DNA from: Bradyrhizobium iriomotense
GTDB lineage: Bacteria > Pseudomonadota > Alphaproteobacteria > Rhizobiales > Xanthobacteraceae
Direction of reading: 5' to 3'
DNA: 64,000 nucleotides
Assembly: GCF_030160715.1 (NCBI RefSeq)
Contig: NZ_BSOW01000004.1
Coordinates: 310,001 to 374,000 of the forward strand
This document shows, piece after piece, positions 27,356 to 40,992 of the stretch. The notes beneath the pieces are model-generated. The model saw nothing but the letters and a program-made list of their open reading frames with translations. It was not told the DNA's origin and made no database searches. Position numbers and translations under genes: made by a program. Each line of letters opens with the position of its first letter. The stretch's first letter is position 1.

Positions 27356-28627
27356 ATGAGTAAGGTCGGCACGAGCGACTCCAAGAACACGCTGTATTGC
27401 TCGTTCTGCGGCAAGAGCCAGCACGAAGTCCGCAAACTGATCGCGGGTCCCACGGTCTTCATTTGCGACGAGTGCGTCGAGCTCTGCATGGACATCATCC
27501 GTGAGGAGAACAAGTCCTCGCTGGTGAAGTCGCGCGACGGAATTCCGACGCCGAAGGAAATCTGCAAGGTGCTGGACGACTACGTGATCGGCCAGAGCCA
27601 TGCGAAGAAGGTTCTCTCGGTCGCGGTGCACAATCACTACAAGCGCCTCAACCACCAGACCAAGCACAACGACGTCGAGCTCGCGAAGTCGAACATTCTG
27701 CTGATCGGTCCGACCGGCTCGGGCAAGACGCTGCTCGCGCAGACGCTCGCCCGCATCCTGGACGTGCCCTTCACGATGGCCGACGCGACGACGCTGACCG
27801 AGGCCGGCTATGTCGGTGAGGACGTCGAGAACATCATCCTGAAGCTGCTTCAGGCCGCCGACTACAATGTCGAGCGCGCGCAGCGCGGCATCGTCTACAT
27901 CGACGAGATCGACAAGATCAGCCGCAAGTCCGACAATCCGTCGATCACCCGCGACGTGTCGGGCGAGGGAGTGCAGCAGGCGCTGTTGAAGATCATGGAA
28001 GGCACGGTGGCTTCGGTCCCGCCGCAGGGCGGCCGCAAGCATCCGCAGCAGGAATTCCTGCAAGTGGACACCACCAACATCCTGTTCATCTGCGGCGGCG
28101 CCTTCTCGGGTCTCGAGAAGATCATCTCGGCGCGCGGCCGGTCGACCTCGATCGGCTTCGGTGCCTCTGTGATGGCACCGGAAGACCGCCGCACCGGCGA
28201 GATTTTCCGCCACGTCGAGCCTGAGGATCTCCTGAAGTATGGCCTCATCCCTGAGTTCGTCGGCCGTCTGCCCGTCGTGGCGACGCTCGAGGACCTCGAC
28301 GAGACCTCACTGAAGAAGATCCTGACCGACCCGAAGAACGCACTGGTCAAGCAGTACCAGCGCCTGTTCGAGATGGAGAACATCGAGCTGACCTTCGCCG
28401 ACGAGGCGCTTGGCGCGGTCGCCCGCAAGGCGATCGAGCGCAAGACCGGTGCGCGCGGATTGCGCTCGATCCTCGAGGCGATCCTGCTCGAGACCATGTT
28501 CGACCTGCCGGGCCTGGAAGGTGTGGAAGAGGTCGTGATCTCCCGCGAGGTCGTGGAAGGCACGGCGCGTCCGCTCTACATCTACGCCGATCGCTCCGAT
28601 CGTGCGGTCGAGAATGCCAGCGCCTGA
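27356..28627 (+). CDS. clpX: ATP-dependent protease ATPase subunit ClpX
   Basis: A 423-residue AAA+ unfoldase. The N-terminal zinc domain has two CxxC pairs (CSFCGKSQ and CDECVELC). Walker A is [10 protein letters not shown] and Walker B is [10 protein letters not shown]. The pore loop is [10 protein letters not shown], and IGFGA is the loop that docks into ClpP. ATG 27356 is used because an ATG four bases earlier is closed by a stop at once. Confidence 0.98.
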   Translation: MSKVGTSDSKNTLYCSFCGKSQHEVRKLIAGPTVFICDECVELCMDIIREENKSSLVKSRDGIPTPKEICKVLDDYVIGQSHAKKVLSVAVHNHYKRLNHQTKHNDVELAKSNILLIGPTGSGKTLLAQTLARILDVPFTMADATTLTEAGYVGEDVENIILKLLQAADYNVERAQRGIVYIDEIDKISRKSDNPSITRDVSGEGVQQALLKIMEGTVASVPPQGGRKHPQQEFLQVDTTNILFICGGAFSGLEKIISARGRSTSIGFGASVMAPEDRRTGEIFRHVEPEDLLKYGLIPEFVGRLPVVATLEDLDETSLKKILTDPKNALVKQYQRLFEMENIELTFADEALGAVARKAIERKTGARGLRSILEAILLETMFDLPGLEGVEEVVISREVVEGTARPLYIYADRSDRAVENASA

Positions 28628-28947
28628 ACGGCGCTGGTCTGAGCCTTCGAATCTCTCGAATTGACGGCTGCGGAATGTGTCTCCGCAGCCGGTGTTGCGT
28701 CGCTCGTCCTGCGTGCGTAAGCGCTGAATGGCGCGCATTTTTCAATGACTTGACACCCCCCGGGTCGATAGCCACCTAATGCAAACGGCGAGCAGGAATT
28801 CTCTTTCAAGATTCGCCTCATTTCGATCCGGCCAAGCCGGTCCGAGTTCAAGGACCAACCGGTTTTGCGGATCACCTCGGCACCTTGTGGCGGTTGCGCT
28901 AGGCACAGCGGGCTGCGTGCAAGGGGGCAAAGCAAAAGGAAAAGGCC
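28628..28947. other. clpX-lon intergenic region with hairpin and possible promoter
   Basis: A 9-bp stem (GGCTGCGGA 28666-28674 with TCCGCAGCC 28682-28690) lies after clpX but lacks a T tract. CTTGACA starts at 28749 and is followed 19 bases later by CCTAAT, a possible heat-shock or housekeeping promoter for lon. No gene is supported here. Confidence 0.4.
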
Positions 28948-31371
28948 ATGACTAGTCCCAAACCCCGGCCAACCATCATTCACGGCGAAGCGCACGCTTA
29001 TCCCGTGCTCCCCTTGCGCGACATCGTCGTTTTCCCGCACATGATCGTGCCGCTCTTCGTTGGCCGCGAGAAGTCGATCCGCGCGCTCGAAGAAGTGATG
29101 AAGAACGACGCGCTGATCATGCTCGCGACGCAGAAGAACGCGTCCGACGATGATCCGGCGCCCGATGCAATTTACGAGACCGGTACGCTCGCCAGCGTGT
29201 TGCAGCTCCTGAAGCTTCCCGACGGCACCGTGAAGGTGCTGGTTGAAGGGCTCGAGCGCGCGCGCGTGGAGAAGTACACCGATCGCGCCGACTACTACGA
29301 GGCCACTGCGGTCGCGCTCGCCGACACCGACGCGAAGTCGGTCGAGGCCGAAGCGCTGGCGCGCTCGGTCGTGTCCGACTTCGAGAGCTATGTGAAGCTC
29401 AACAAGAAGATCTCGGCCGAGGTCGTCGGCGTCGTGCAGGCGATCACCGACTTCGCCAAGCTCGCCGACACCGTTGCCTCGCATCTCGCGGTCAAGATCG
29501 CCGATCGGCAAGGCATCCTTGAGACGCTGTCCGTCACCTCGCGCCTGGAGAAGGTGCTGGGCCTGATGGAGAGCGAGATCTCGGTGCTGCAGGTCGAGAA
29601 GCGCATCCGCTCGCGCGTCAAGCGCCAGATGGAGAAGACTCAGCGCGAGTACTATCTCAACGAGCAGATGAAGGCGATCCAGAAGGAGCTCGGCGACGAC
29701 GATGGTCGCGACGAGCTCGCTGATCTCGAAGAGAAGATCTCGAAGACCAAGCTGTCCAAGGAAGCGCGCGAGAAGGCGCAGCACGAGCTGAAGAAGCTGC
29801 GCCAGATGTCGCCGATGTCCGCGGAAGCGACCGTCGTGCGCAACTATCTCGATTGGCTGCTGTCGATCCCGTGGAACAAGAAGTCCAAGGTGAAGAAGGA
29901 CCTGGAAGCCGCGCAGGCGGTTCTGGATGCCGATCACTACGGGCTCGAGAAGGTCAAGGACCGCATCGTCGAGTATCTTGCGGTGCAGTCGCGCGCCAAC
30001 AAGCTGACCGGGCCGATCCTGTGCCTCGTCGGGCCTCCCGGCGTCGGCAAGACCTCGCTCGGCAAATCGATCGCGAAGGCGACGGGGCGCGAATTCGTGC
30101 GCGTCTCGCTCGGCGGCGTGCGCGACGAAGCCGAGATCCGCGGTCACCGCCGCACCTATATCGGCTCGATGCCCGGCAAGATCATCCAGTCGATGCGCAA
30201 GGCGAAGTCGTCCAACCCGCTGTTCCTCTTGGACGAGATCGACAAGATGGGCGCCGATTTCCGCGGCGATCCGTCCTCGGCGCTGCTTGAGGTCCTGGAC
30301 CCCGAGCAGAACTCGACCTTCAACGACCACTATCTCGAGGTCGACTACGATCTCTCCAACGTGATGTTCATCACGACCGCGAATACGCTCAATATTCCCG
30401 GACCGCTGATGGACCGCATGGAGATCATCCGGATCGCGGGCTACACCGAGAACGAGAAGGTCGAGATCGCGCGCAAGCACCTGATCCCGAACGCGGTGTC
30501 CAAGCACGGCCTGGACTCCAAGGAGTTCTCGATCGACGACGACGCGCTGCTGCTTCTGATCCGCCGCTACACCCGCGAAGCGGGCGTGCGCAACCTGGAG
30601 CGTGAGCTCTCGACACTCGCCCGCAAGGCGGTGAAGGAGCTGATGATCTCCAAGAAGAAGTCGGTCAAGGTCACCGAGAAGACTCTGGAAGAGTTTCTGG
30701 GTGTGCCGAAGTACCGCTTCGGCGAGATCGAGAGCGAGCCGCAGGTCGGCATCGTCACCGGCCTTGCCTGGACCGACGTCGGCGGCGAGCTGCTGACGAT
30801 CGAAGGCGTCATGATGCCCGGCAAGGGCAAGATGACGGTCACGGGCAACCTGCGCGATGTCATGAAGGAGTCGATCTCGGCGGCGGCGTCCTACGTCCGC
30901 TCGCGTGCGATCAACTACGGCGTCGAGCCGCCGATGTTCGACAGGCGCGACATCCACGTGCACGTGCCGGAGGGCGCTACCCCGAAGGACGGCCCGTCCG
31001 CGGGCGTGGCGATGGCCACCGCGATCATCTCGGTCATGACCGGCATTCCGGTCCGCCACGATGTCGCGATGACCGGCGAGATCACACTGCGCGGCCGCGT
31101 GCTGCCGATCGGCGGTCTGAAGGAGAAGCTCCTGGCTGCCGCCCGCGGCGGCATCAAGACGGTGCTGATCCCCGAGGACAACGCCAAGGATCTCACGGAG
31201 ATTTCCGATGCGATCAAGGGCGGCATGGACATCGTCCCGGTCTCGCGGCTCGACGACGTCGTCGCCCGCGCGCTGGTGAAGAAGCCGGTGCCGATCGTCT
31301 GGGAAGAGGACACCAAGGTGACGGTGAAGCCGGACGGCGACGAAGCCGCCGGCGGCCTGACCGCTCACTGA
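28948..31371 (+). CDS. lon: ATP-dependent protease La (Lon)
   Basis: An 807-residue LonA protease degrading misfolded and regulatory proteins. The N-terminal substrate domain starts with [20 protein letters not shown]. Walker A is [13 protein letters not shown] and Walker B is [12 protein letters not shown]. The peptidase dyad is Ser in [10 protein letters not shown] and Lys in [10 protein letters not shown]. The length matches the family. AAAAGGAAAAGG precedes the start. Confidence 0.98.
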   Translation: MTSPKPRPTIIHGEAHAYPVLPLRDIVVFPHMIVPLFVGREKSIRALEEVMKNDALIMLATQKNASDDDPAPDAIYETGTLASVLQLLKLPDGTVKVLVEGLERARVEKYTDRADYYEATAVALADTDAKSVEAEALARSVVSDFESYVKLNKKISAEVVGVVQAITDFAKLADTVASHLAVKIADRQGILETLSVTSRLEKVLGLMESEISVLQVEKRIRSRVKRQMEKTQREYYLNEQMKAIQKELGDDDGRDELADLEEKISKTKLSKEAREKAQHELKKLRQMSPMSAEATVVRNYLDWLLSIPWNKKSKVKKDLEAAQAVLDADHYGLEKVKDRIVEYLAVQSRANKLTGPILCLVGPPGVGKTSLGKSIAKATGREFVRVSLGGVRDEAEIRGHRRTYIGSMPGKIIQSMRKAKSSNPLFLLDEIDKMGADFRGDPSSALLEVLDPEQNSTFNDHYLEVDYDLSNVMFITTANTLNIPGPLMDRMEIIRIAGYTENEKVEIARKHLIPNAVSKHGLDSKEFSIDDDALLLLIRRYTREAGVRNLERELSTLARKAVKELMISKKKSVKVTEKTLEEFLGVPKYRFGEIESEPQVGIVTGLAWTDVGGELLTIEGVMMPGKGKMTVTGNLRDVMKESISAAASYVRSRAINYGVEPPMFDRRDIHVHVPEGATPKDGPSAGVAMATAIISVMTGIPVRHDVAMTGEITLRGRVLPIGGLKEKLLAAARGGIKTVLIPEDNAKDLTEISDAIKGGMDIVPVSRLDDVVARALVKKPVPIVWEEDTKVTVKPDGDEAAGGLTAH

Positions 31372-31386
31372 GCCATCAAAGATGCT

Positions 31387-31418
31387 AAAACGGCGCCCTC
31401 GGGCGCCGTTTTTATTTT
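31387..31418 (+). terminator. Intrinsic terminator of lon
   Basis: ACGGCGCCC and GGGCGCCGT pair around a TCG loop, preceded by AAA and followed by TTTTATTTT, 15 bases after the lon stop. Confidence 0.9.
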
Positions 31419-31429
31419 GGGAGCGCGAC

Positions 31430-31834
31430 ATGCGGATCGACGGACAATGCCATTGCGGCCGGGTCAGCTACGCGGCCGAGATCGACCCGGACGCTGTCTC
31501 GGTGTGCCACTGCACCGATTGCCAGGCGCTGACCGGGTCCCCCTTCCGGGTGACCGCGATCTGCTCCGGCCAAACCATCCGCCTGACCGGCGGAAAGCCC
31601 AAGGTCTACGGCAAGCGCGGCGACAATGGCCGGATGCGCTTCCAGCACTTTTGCGGCGACTGCGGTTCGCCGCTGTTCACCAGCGGCGAGGGCACGGAGG
31701 CCGACGATTGGGGCATCCGCTGGGGCAGCATCCGCCAGCGCGAGGCCCTGCGGCCCAACCGGCAGATCTGGTGCCAGTCGGCGGCGTTGTGGATCGATGC
31801 GGTGCCGGGGCTGCCCGGCCGGCCACGGGATTGA
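31430..31834 (+). CDS. GFA family zinc protein
   Basis: A 134-residue protein of the glutathione-dependent formaldehyde-activating (Mss4-like) fold. The zinc cysteines are visible in GQCHCGRV, SVCHCTDCQALTGSPF and CGDCGSPLF. Most members are of unknown function; the formaldehyde role is known for only one branch. ATG at 31430 has GGGAG nine bases before, so the longer frame from 31382 is not used. It begins 12 bases after the lon terminator. Confidence 0.9.
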   Translation: MRIDGQCHCGRVSYAAEIDPDAVSVCHCTDCQALTGSPFRVTAICSGQTIRLTGGKPKVYGKRGDNGRMRFQHFCGDCGSPLFTSGEGTEADDWGIRWGSIRQREALRPNRQIWCQSAALWIDAVPGLPGRPRD

Positions 31835-31883
31835 CGTTCGGCACTTGCTCCGACGGGGCCCACGGGGCTAAAGAGGCGGCGAG

Positions 31884-31960
31884 GGGCGGTTAGCTCAGCT
31901 GGTTAGAGCATCTCGTTTACACCGAGAGGGTCCGCGGTTCGAATCCGTGACCGCCCACCA
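31884..31960 (+). tRNA. tRNA-Val (UAC)
   Basis: The acceptor GGGCGGT pairs with ACCGCCC, the D arm is TAGCTCAGCTGGTTAGAGCA, and the anticodon loop TTTACAC carries TAC (reads GUA). The T arm is CGGTTCGAATCCG and CCA is encoded. It marks the left edge of the metal-resistance region. Confidence 0.96.
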
Positions 31961-32051
31961 GCCTTCACTCGCTTCGCGAGTTTCGGCTGGGCAAGCCAGC
32001 TCAGACATCCAAGCCAGGTCAAACATCATTGGCGCGAAGCGAGCGAAGGCT
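31960..32051. repeat. Inverted repeat downstream of tRNA-Val
   Basis: AGCCTTCACTCGCTTCGCG (31960-31978) is mirrored with one mismatch by CGCGAAGCGAGCGAAGGCT (32033-32051). It starts at the last base of the tRNA and could act as a transcript-end hairpin or be a mobile repeat. Confidence 0.65.
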
Positions 32052-32212
32052 GCCGCGCCGGAGCCCAACTGGCGAAGGTGGGCCTTTCGCAACACAGCCG
32101 ATGCCTAGAAATGGCCTGCTGCGGGTCCAAAATTGCCTTGGTTCGGTCATTGTTTCGGTCGCAGCCCAACCCACCGTTCCGGTTCCCGTAGTTAGCGTGG
32201 AGTATCGCCGTG

Positions 32213-32404
32213 ATGAGTGATCTTCGCACGAAGTTGGAACGGTACGAGTCCAAAGCCGCCCACTGTACGAAAGCAGCTCAGGAAGCGAGGGACGCAGCCG
32301 GAAGGGCTTTTTATGAGGAGCTCGCTCGCTACTATGAGGAGCTGGCAGCGGACTTTCGCCGCGTCCTTGCGAAGCGAACTGGAGCCTCGCTGGCAGCCGA
32401 ATGA
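32213..32404 (+). CDS. Small helical hypothetical protein, 63 residues
   Basis: A fully helical, charged protein (MSDLRTKLERYESKAAHC start, then ARDAAGRAFYEELARYYEEL) with heptad-like Leu/Tyr spacing, and no signal peptide or membrane segment. I do not recognise a named domain; similar short proteins are common in Bradyrhizobium. ATG 32213 is preferred over GTG 32210. It stands alone between tRNA-Val and the methyltransferase gene. Confidence 0.6.
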   Translation: MSDLRTKLERYESKAAHCTKAAQEARDAAGRAFYEELARYYEELAADFRRVLAKRTGASLAAE

Positions 32405-32594
32405 CTTTTGGCGCACTGGCTTGGCGCCACGCGGCAATTAAGTCCTCTCACCGTCCGTCAACCTTTGACGCCGTGCAGCTCGGCGAGAACGGAAGCACGT
32501 CTCGCCGACAGGCGGACAGAGCAGGTGGCCGCAGTTGACGGCGTCTTTGGCTTTCGGCATCGAGGTCTTTCGACCGAGCTGCCAGAGGGCCCCC

Positions 32595-33455
32595 ATGGAA
32601 CAGCCAAGCGGACACGAAGAGAACGCCGACCAGATCGCCTATTGGAATGGGCCCGGCGGCCAGAAATGGGCCGATCGTCACGCTGCACAGGAGATCTTGC
32701 TCGGGCCGGTCGCGGACGTCCTGATCCGGCATGCGAAGCCGAAGCCGGGTGAACGCGTGCTGGACGTCGGCTGCGGCTCCGGCGCGACCACCGTTGCGTT
32801 CGCAAAAGCGGTGGCGCCGAATGGCTTGGCGCTCGGGCTCGACGTGTCCGACCCGATGCTGTCGCAGGCGCGTGCACTTTCGCCAAAGAACCTACCGCTG
32901 GATTTCGTGCTGGCGGATGCGACGGTCTATCCGTTCGAGCCCCAAAGCTTCGATCTGCTCGCCTCGCGCTTTGGTGTCATGTTCTTTGCCGATCCGATCG
33001 CGTCGTTCACCAACCTGCGCCGCGCGCTGAAACCTTCGGGGCGGCTGGCCTTCATCTGCTGGCGCGAGCCGCGCGAAAATCCCTGGATGATGACGCCGCT
33101 GATGGGGGTCTACAAGCACGTGCCCAAGATGCCGCCGGTCGGGCCGGAGGATCCTGGTCCGTTCGCGTTTGCATCAGAAGAGCGCGTGATGCGTATCCTG
33201 AAGGGCGCCGGTTTCGCGGACGTGGCGATGGAGCCGCATGACCTTGCGATGGATATTGCGATCGGTGGCGGTCTGGATGCGGCCGTCGACGGCTCTCTTC
33301 AAATCGGTCCCGCCAGCCGCGCACTGCAGGGCCATCCGCCAGAGACTTACGAGGCGGCCAAAGGCTCGATCCGCGAGGCGCTGGCGCCGTTCGTCAAGGG
33401 GCAGTCAGTGACGCTGCCGGGCGCGATCTGGATCGTGACGGCGAAGGCAGCGTAG
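32595..33455 (+). CDS. Class I SAM-dependent methyltransferase
   Basis: A 286-residue protein with the SAM-binding motif I VLDVGCGSGATTVAFAK and a following acidic loop LGLDVSDPML. LADATVYPFEPQSFDLLASRFGVMFF is motif II/III of the UbiE/Methyltransf_11 type. The substrate is unknown. ATG 32595 after GAGGG is used. It is convergent with the cation diffusion facilitator gene, leaving a 5-base gap. Confidence 0.88.
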   Translation: MEQPSGHEENADQIAYWNGPGGQKWADRHAAQEILLGPVADVLIRHAKPKPGERVLDVGCGSGATTVAFAKAVAPNGLALGLDVSDPMLSQARALSPKNLPLDFVLADATVYPFEPQSFDLLASRFGVMFFADPIASFTNLRRALKPSGRLAFICWREPRENPWMMTPLMGVYKHVPKMPPVGPEDPGPFAFASEERVMRILKGAGFADVAMEPHDLAMDIAIGGGLDAAVDGSLQIGPASRALQGHPPETYEAAKGSIREALAPFVKGQSVTLPGAIWIVTAKAA

Positions 33456-33460
33456 GCTCA

Positions 33461-34459
33461 TCACACCACGTTGTCGGGTGCCAGCGCGCAGCCGTTGTCC
33501 TGGCCGGTCTCGATCTGGATCGTCGTGTGGCCGATCCGGTGGGAGGTTCTCAGGAGCTGCGCGGTTTCCATCAGGAAGGCGTCGCCGGGGTGGCCGTCCA
33601 GCATCACGAGGTGACACGTCAGCGCCGTCTCCGTGGTGCTGATCGGCCAGACGTGCAGGTCGTGGATATCGGAGACACCGGGCCGCTGCATCAGAAAGCC
33701 TTTGATGGCGTCGAGGTCGGTGCCGCGCGGCGCGGCGGCCATCGACATGTCGATGGAGCTGCGGAGCAGGCCCGTCGTGCTCCAGAGGATGACCGCGCAG
33801 ATCAAAAGGCTCGCCAGCGGATCGAGCCAAAGCCAGCCAGTCCAGATGATCAGCGCTGCCGAGACGACCACGCCGAGCGAGACCGCGGCATCGCCGGCCA
33901 TGTGCAGGAATGCGCCCTGGATGTTGATGTCGTCCTTGCGTCCGCTGGCGAACAGCATCGCGGTCGCGCCGTTGATGAGGATGCCGATGCCGGCGACGAT
34001 CATCACCGTGACGCCGGCGATTGGCTCGGGCTCGCGCAGCCGCAGGATCGCCTCCCAGCCGATCGCGCCGGTTGCAACCAGGAGGAACACGGCGTTCGCC
34101 AATGCGGCCAAAATGGTCGAGGCGCGGAAGCCGTAGGTGAAGCGGCCCGTGGGCGCGCGCCTGGCCGCAACCGATGCACCCCAGGCCATGATGAGGCCGA
34201 GCACGTCGCTGAGATTGTGGCTGGCGTCGGCGAGCAGGGCGGTTGAATTGGCGATGTAGCCGTAAACGCCTTGCGCGATGACAAGCGCGGTGTTGAGCGA
34301 AATGCCGATCGCAAACGCCCGGCCGAAGCTTGCGGGCGCGTGGACATGCGCGCCGTGGCCAAGTCCGTGGCCATGACCGTGGTCATGTCCGTGATCGTGC
34401 CCGGCATGGTCGTGGTGGTCATGGTGATGATGGCCGGCATGGTGGTCGTGCTTGTCCAC
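33461..34459 (-). CDS. Cation diffusion facilitator, His-rich (zinc/cobalt efflux)
   Basis: A 332-residue antiporter exporting divalent metal from the cytoplasm. The first 40 residues are nearly all His, Asp and Gly (HDHHAGHHHHDHHDHAGHDH and similar), a metal-sensing tail. Six helices follow; ALLADASHNLSDVLGL holds the HxxxD transport site and GAFLHMAGDAAVSLGV its partner. The GTG start at 34459 has a GGAG site. Its start is two bases from the czcA-like stop, so it is the last gene of that operon. Confidence 0.93.
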   Translation of the reverse strand: MDKHDHHAGHHHHDHHDHAGHDHGHDHGHGHGLGHGAHVHAPASFGRAFAIGISLNTALVIAQGVYGYIANSTALLADASHNLSDVLGLIMAWGASVAARRAPTGRFTYGFRASTILAALANAVFLLVATGAIGWEAILRLREPEPIAGVTVMIVAGIGILINGATAMLFASGRKDDINIQGAFLHMAGDAAVSLGVVVSAALIIWTGWLWLDPLASLLICAVILWSTTGLLRSSIDMSMAAAPRGTDLDAIKGFLMQRPGVSDIHDLHVWPISTTETALTCHLVMLDGHPGDAFLMETAQLLRTSHRIGHTTIQIETGQDNGCALAPDNVV

Positions 34460-34461
34460 GT

Positions 34462-37669
<3,208 letters not shown>

Positions 37670-37677
<8 letters not shown>

Positions 37678-38644
37678 GATCGGCGTCTCCCTTGCCCATC
37701 TCCGCCTTCACGACGAAGCTGTTTTCGGCAACGTAGCGCTCGCCGGCCGCTAGCCCGGCCTTGATCTCGACATGGCGCGGGTCGGACTCGCCGAGTTCGA
37801 CCGGGCGGGCCTCGATCTTGTCGTTGTCCTCGCGGACGAAGACGATGGTCCGGTTCTCCAGCGTCTGGATGGCGCTGGTCCGGACCGCCACCGCGACGTT
37901 GCGCGCGGCGAGGATCAGCCGTGCGGTGACGAACAGGCCGGGCCGCAGGCGTCCTTCGGGGTTCGGCAGCACGACGCGCGCCAGCGCGGTCTGGGTCTCG
38001 CTGACGCCGACGGGGGCGAGATAGGAGATCGCACCCTTGATCTCGCCGCGGCCGTCGTCGGGATCGATCAGCACCTCGTCGCCAAGGTGCACGCGCTTGA
38101 GATCCTGGCGATAGATCGAGAGGTCGACCCAGATGGTGGAGAGATCGGCGACGACGAAGGCCGGCTTCTGCTCGGAGGCATATTCGCCGAGCGAGATCTG
38201 CCGGTCGATGATCGTGCCGCCGATCGGCGCCTTGAGGTCATAGGCCGTCAGGCTCTGGTTGCTCTCGATCGACGCCAGCAGGTCGTCCTTGGCGACGGTG
38301 TCGCCGATCCGCTTGCGGATCGATTTGGCGATGCCGGGGAAGCGCGGCGTCACCTGCACCACGGCCTCCTGGTTGGCGCGCAGCACGCCGTTGAAGGAGA
38401 GCGTGTCGGTCAGCGTTGCGCTTGCGGCTTCCGCGAGCGTGACGCCGGCGGCGGCGAGCTTGACGTCGGAGATCCTGATGCGGTCGGCACCATGCTCGTC
38501 CTGCTCGACGTGCTCGTTCGCCGGCTTCTTCTCGTGCGCTTGCTCCGTCGTCATTTCGACCTTGGCGGGCGCGAGCATGGCGTAGCCATAGGCGCCCAGC
38601 ACGGCGGTGATGAGGGCCACGAGGATGGTGGAGGATGTCTTCAT
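37670..38644 (-). CDS. czcB: RND efflux periplasmic adaptor (CzcB-like)
   Basis: A 324-residue membrane fusion protein. An N-terminal anchor helix is followed by a His/Glu/Asp-rich linker (AHEKKPANEHVEQDEHGAD) likely to bind metal, then barrel-sandwich and beta-barrel domains with VTPRFPGIAKSIRKRIGDTV and YDLKAPIGGTIIDRQISLGE. It lacks the long coiled coil of larger CzcB proteins, so it is of the short type. Four-base overlap with the outer-membrane channel gene shows translational coupling. Confidence 0.9.
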
Positions 38645-39915
38645 CTTGCGCTCTCCCGGGCGAGCGTGAAGGGATTGCCGACGAGGCCTTCGATGGTCGC
38701 GACCGCGGCATGGAAGTTCTGCTGTGCTTCCTGTTCGCGCAGCCGCGCTTGCGTGACGCTCGCCTGCGCATCGAGCACTTCGAGCAGCGTGAAGCGGCCC
38801 TGGCCGTAGCCCTGCGAGATCGCCTCGGCGGCCTCCTGGGCCTTGGGAATCGCGGTCTCGCGCAATATCGCGAGTTCGCGCAGCGATCCTTGCAGCGAGT
38901 CGTAGGCGCGGCCAGCAATCACGATCAGCGCGTTGCGGTTGGCTTCGCGCTCCGCCTTGGTCTTGGCGAGACTTTCCTGCGCCGAGAGGATGTTGCCCTG
39001 GTTCTGGTCGAATACCGGGATCGGCACCGACACGGTCAGGCGCACCGCGTCGTCGCTGGTCTCGTTGAAATGACGCCAGCCGGCGGCGATCCGCACGTCC
39101 GGATATGGCTTCAGGCGCGCCAGCAGCAGCTCGGCATTGCGCTGGGCGTAGACGGCGGTCCAGCGCACCAGTTGCGGATTGGCGTCGATGGCGGCAACCA
39201 CCGACTGGAACGCGGGCGGACGCCCCATGGTGTCAAGCCGTCCGGAGACCTCGGAGAATTTCGGCGTCGGATCGCCCATCAGCACGGAGAGCTCGCGCCT
39301 AGCGCTTGCGAGCGTTGCCTTGAAGCGCTCGCGGTCGGCCTTGACCAGCGCTGACGCAACCTCGGCGCGGCCGGTCTCTGCCGGCGAGGAGGCGCCGGCC
39401 TCGACGCGGCGGCGGAGCAGGGGCGTCAGGCGGTCGATCGCGGCGACCTGCTCGTCGAGGATCTGGATACGGCGCTGGGCGCCGAGCACGCTGAGGAAGG
39501 CGATCGCCGTCTCCGACAGCACCTCGAGCCGGATCGCCTTGCGCTGGATCGCGGCGACTTCGGCACCGGCGCTGCCCGCGGCGATGCGCGCCTCGCGCTT
39601 GCCGAACAGCTCGAACGCCTGGCTGATCTGGAGCGTGGTCTCGGCCAACTTCGTGCCACGGTAGATGCCGGAGCCGAAGGAGTTGTCCTGCTCGTAGGAA
39701 AGCTCCGGATTGAGCAGCGCGCCCGCCTGGATGCGCTGGCCCGTGGCGATGCCGACGTCGCGCTCGGCGGCCGTCAGCCGCGGGCTCGCGGCCAGCGCGC
39801 GCGTCAGCGCGCTGCGCATGGTCAAGGTCTGGGCCTGCGCGGACTGCGCAAGCAGCCCACTGATGAGAATCGCCGTCGCGCACGCCAAGCGCGCGGCAGT
39901 TCGCCTGCAAAACAT
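38641..39915 (-). CDS. czcC: TolC-family outer-membrane channel (CzcC-like)
   Basis: A 424-residue protein with a signal peptide (MFCRRTAARLACATAILISG) and long coiled-coil helices of the OEP family, for example NPELSYEQDNSFGSG and DVRIAAGWRHFNETSDDAVR. It completes the Czc trio. It is the only TolC-type gene in the region, so it may also serve the Cus pump, which has no channel gene of its own. ATG 39915 is used; an ATG at 39942 is possible. Confidence 0.85.
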   Translation of the reverse strand: MFCRRTAARLACATAILISGLLAQSAQAQTLTMRSALTRALAASPRLTAAERDVGIATGQRIQAGALLNPELSYEQDNSFGSGIYRGTKLAETTLQISQAFELFGKREARIAAGSAGAEVAAIQRKAIRLEVLSETAIAFLSVLGAQRRIQILDEQVAAIDRLTPLLRRRVEAGASSPAETGRAEVASALVKADRERFKATLASARRELSVLMGDPTPKFSEVSGRLDTMGRPPAFQSVVAAIDANPQLVRWTAVYAQRNAELLLARLKPYPDVRIAAGWRHFNETSDDAVRLTVSVPIPVFDQNQGNILSAQESLAKTKAEREANRNALIVIAGRAYDSLQGSLRELAILRETAIPKAQEAAEAISQGYGQGRFTLLEVLDAQASVTQARLREQEAQQNFHAAVATIEGLVGNPFTLARESAR

Positions 39916-39970
39916 GGAAACGACCTGTGAAGGAAAGGGCATGGGCGCATGCGGCGCCCGGCTGATCCGT

Positions 39971-40399
39971 TCAGGCCAGATGTTTGGGGGGCGGGGAGTC
40001 CGTGTCGGGCTCGATGCCCGCAAACGCCGGCTCGCGATGCGCGCTCGGCGCCGACACAAGCGTGATCGATGTCTCCGATTGCGCCGGCTGAGCGACCGTC
40101 ACCGAGAAGCAGCCATGGCAATGATGGCCTGCGAAGGCCTTGTGGTCGGCGTGGCCGGCAGCCCCATCGAGCACGGAAGCGATCTCCGCCTTGCCCGAGG
40201 GGTTGGTCACATCGAGATCGTGCGCGCTGTGCAGCAGGCCCGACAGCAGGTAGATGGTTGCGACGAGCACGGCCAGCAGCCCGCGCAAATGGCGCGGGCG
40301 AAACATCCCGAATGGCCGGCGGATCGCGGACACGACGTTACTCTCGTTGAGTTCCGGCCTGCCTAGCACGGCGACGGGAAGAGTGTCGATGTGCAACAT
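39971..40399 (-). CDS. CzcI-like small exported/membrane protein with His/Cys cluster
   Basis: A 142-residue protein with one membrane helix (about 37-57, RGLLAVLVATIYLLSGLLHS). A periplasmic part with HADHKAFAGHHCHGCFSV follows, rich in His and Cys, and the tail ends PPPKHLA. Small proteins of this plan precede czc genes and are thought to affect metal response (CzcI-like); the assignment is by layout. ATG 40399 is the first start; 40306 is an alternative. Confidence 0.6.
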   Translation of the reverse strand: MLHIDTLPVAVLGRPELNESNVVSAIRRPFGMFRPRHLRGLLAVLVATIYLLSGLLHSAHDLDVTNPSGKAEIASVLDGAAGHADHKAFAGHHCHGCFSVTVAQPAQSETSITLVSAPSAHREPAFAGIEPDTDSPPPKHLA

Positions 40400-40460
40400 T
40401 GTTACGCCTGTGGAACAACCGTCGCAGAAAAAGGACTTTCGGACCTGGCGCCCGGAGCCC

Positions 40461-40832
40461 TCAATCGTCGTTGCGGCCGTAGTAGCTCTTGATCAGCCGG
40501 TACTGGCCGCCCCTTGTGACGTACTCCTGATGCAGGCAGCCGGCACTGCTGCAGAACCCTCCGCCGTTGCCGCACTGCAGATGCTCGAAATGCAGCCTGA
40601 TGATGTGTGAGTTGTCCAGATAGGTCGCGAAATAATGGGCGGCGCGCGCCGAATTTCCACACATGTGGTTCACGGCGTTGCGGACTTCGAGCGGCAAATG
40701 ATCGATGTGTTCGCGATTCCAGGGATCGTCGTGCCCGACCTGACTGCCGCGACCAAGTGCGGTCGGCGCCCCGATCAACACCAGGACAACTCCAACCACA
40801 ACTGCCGGGAATGGGATGCGCAAGGTCGACAT
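40461..40832 (-). CDS. Exported cysteine-rich hypothetical protein
   Basis: A 123-residue protein with a signal peptide (MSTLRIPFPAVVVGVVLVLI). The mature part has Cys residues at VNHMCGNSARAAHYF, HLQCGNGGGFCSSAGCLHQ, and several His residues. ATG 40832 has GGAGG upstream. The family is unknown to me; position among metal-efflux genes and its Cys/His content suggest a periplasmic metal-handling role. Confidence 0.6.
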   Translation of the reverse strand: MSTLRIPFPAVVVGVVLVLIGAPTALGRGSQVGHDDPWNREHIDHLPLEVRNAVNHMCGNSARAAHYFATYLDNSHIIRLHFEHLQCGNGGGFCSSAGCLHQEYVTRGGQYRLIKSYYGRNDD

Positions 40833-40992
40833 GCCAGCCTCCACTCTCACGGATGACTCGCAACGCTCACGAAGCAGAAGCTATCACACCACCCGGCCAA
40901 CATCCTGTTCAAGGCGACCCAATCGCGCTCGTGTGATCTTTCGCTGCTTCGCGGAAGAGGTCGGCTGCTCACATACGATCATGCCACCTGCG

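Noticed and set aside
28582..31431. Minus-strand open frame of about 950 codons opposite lon
   Set aside because: It is antisense to lon in the same codon register; composition is typical of a shadow frame.
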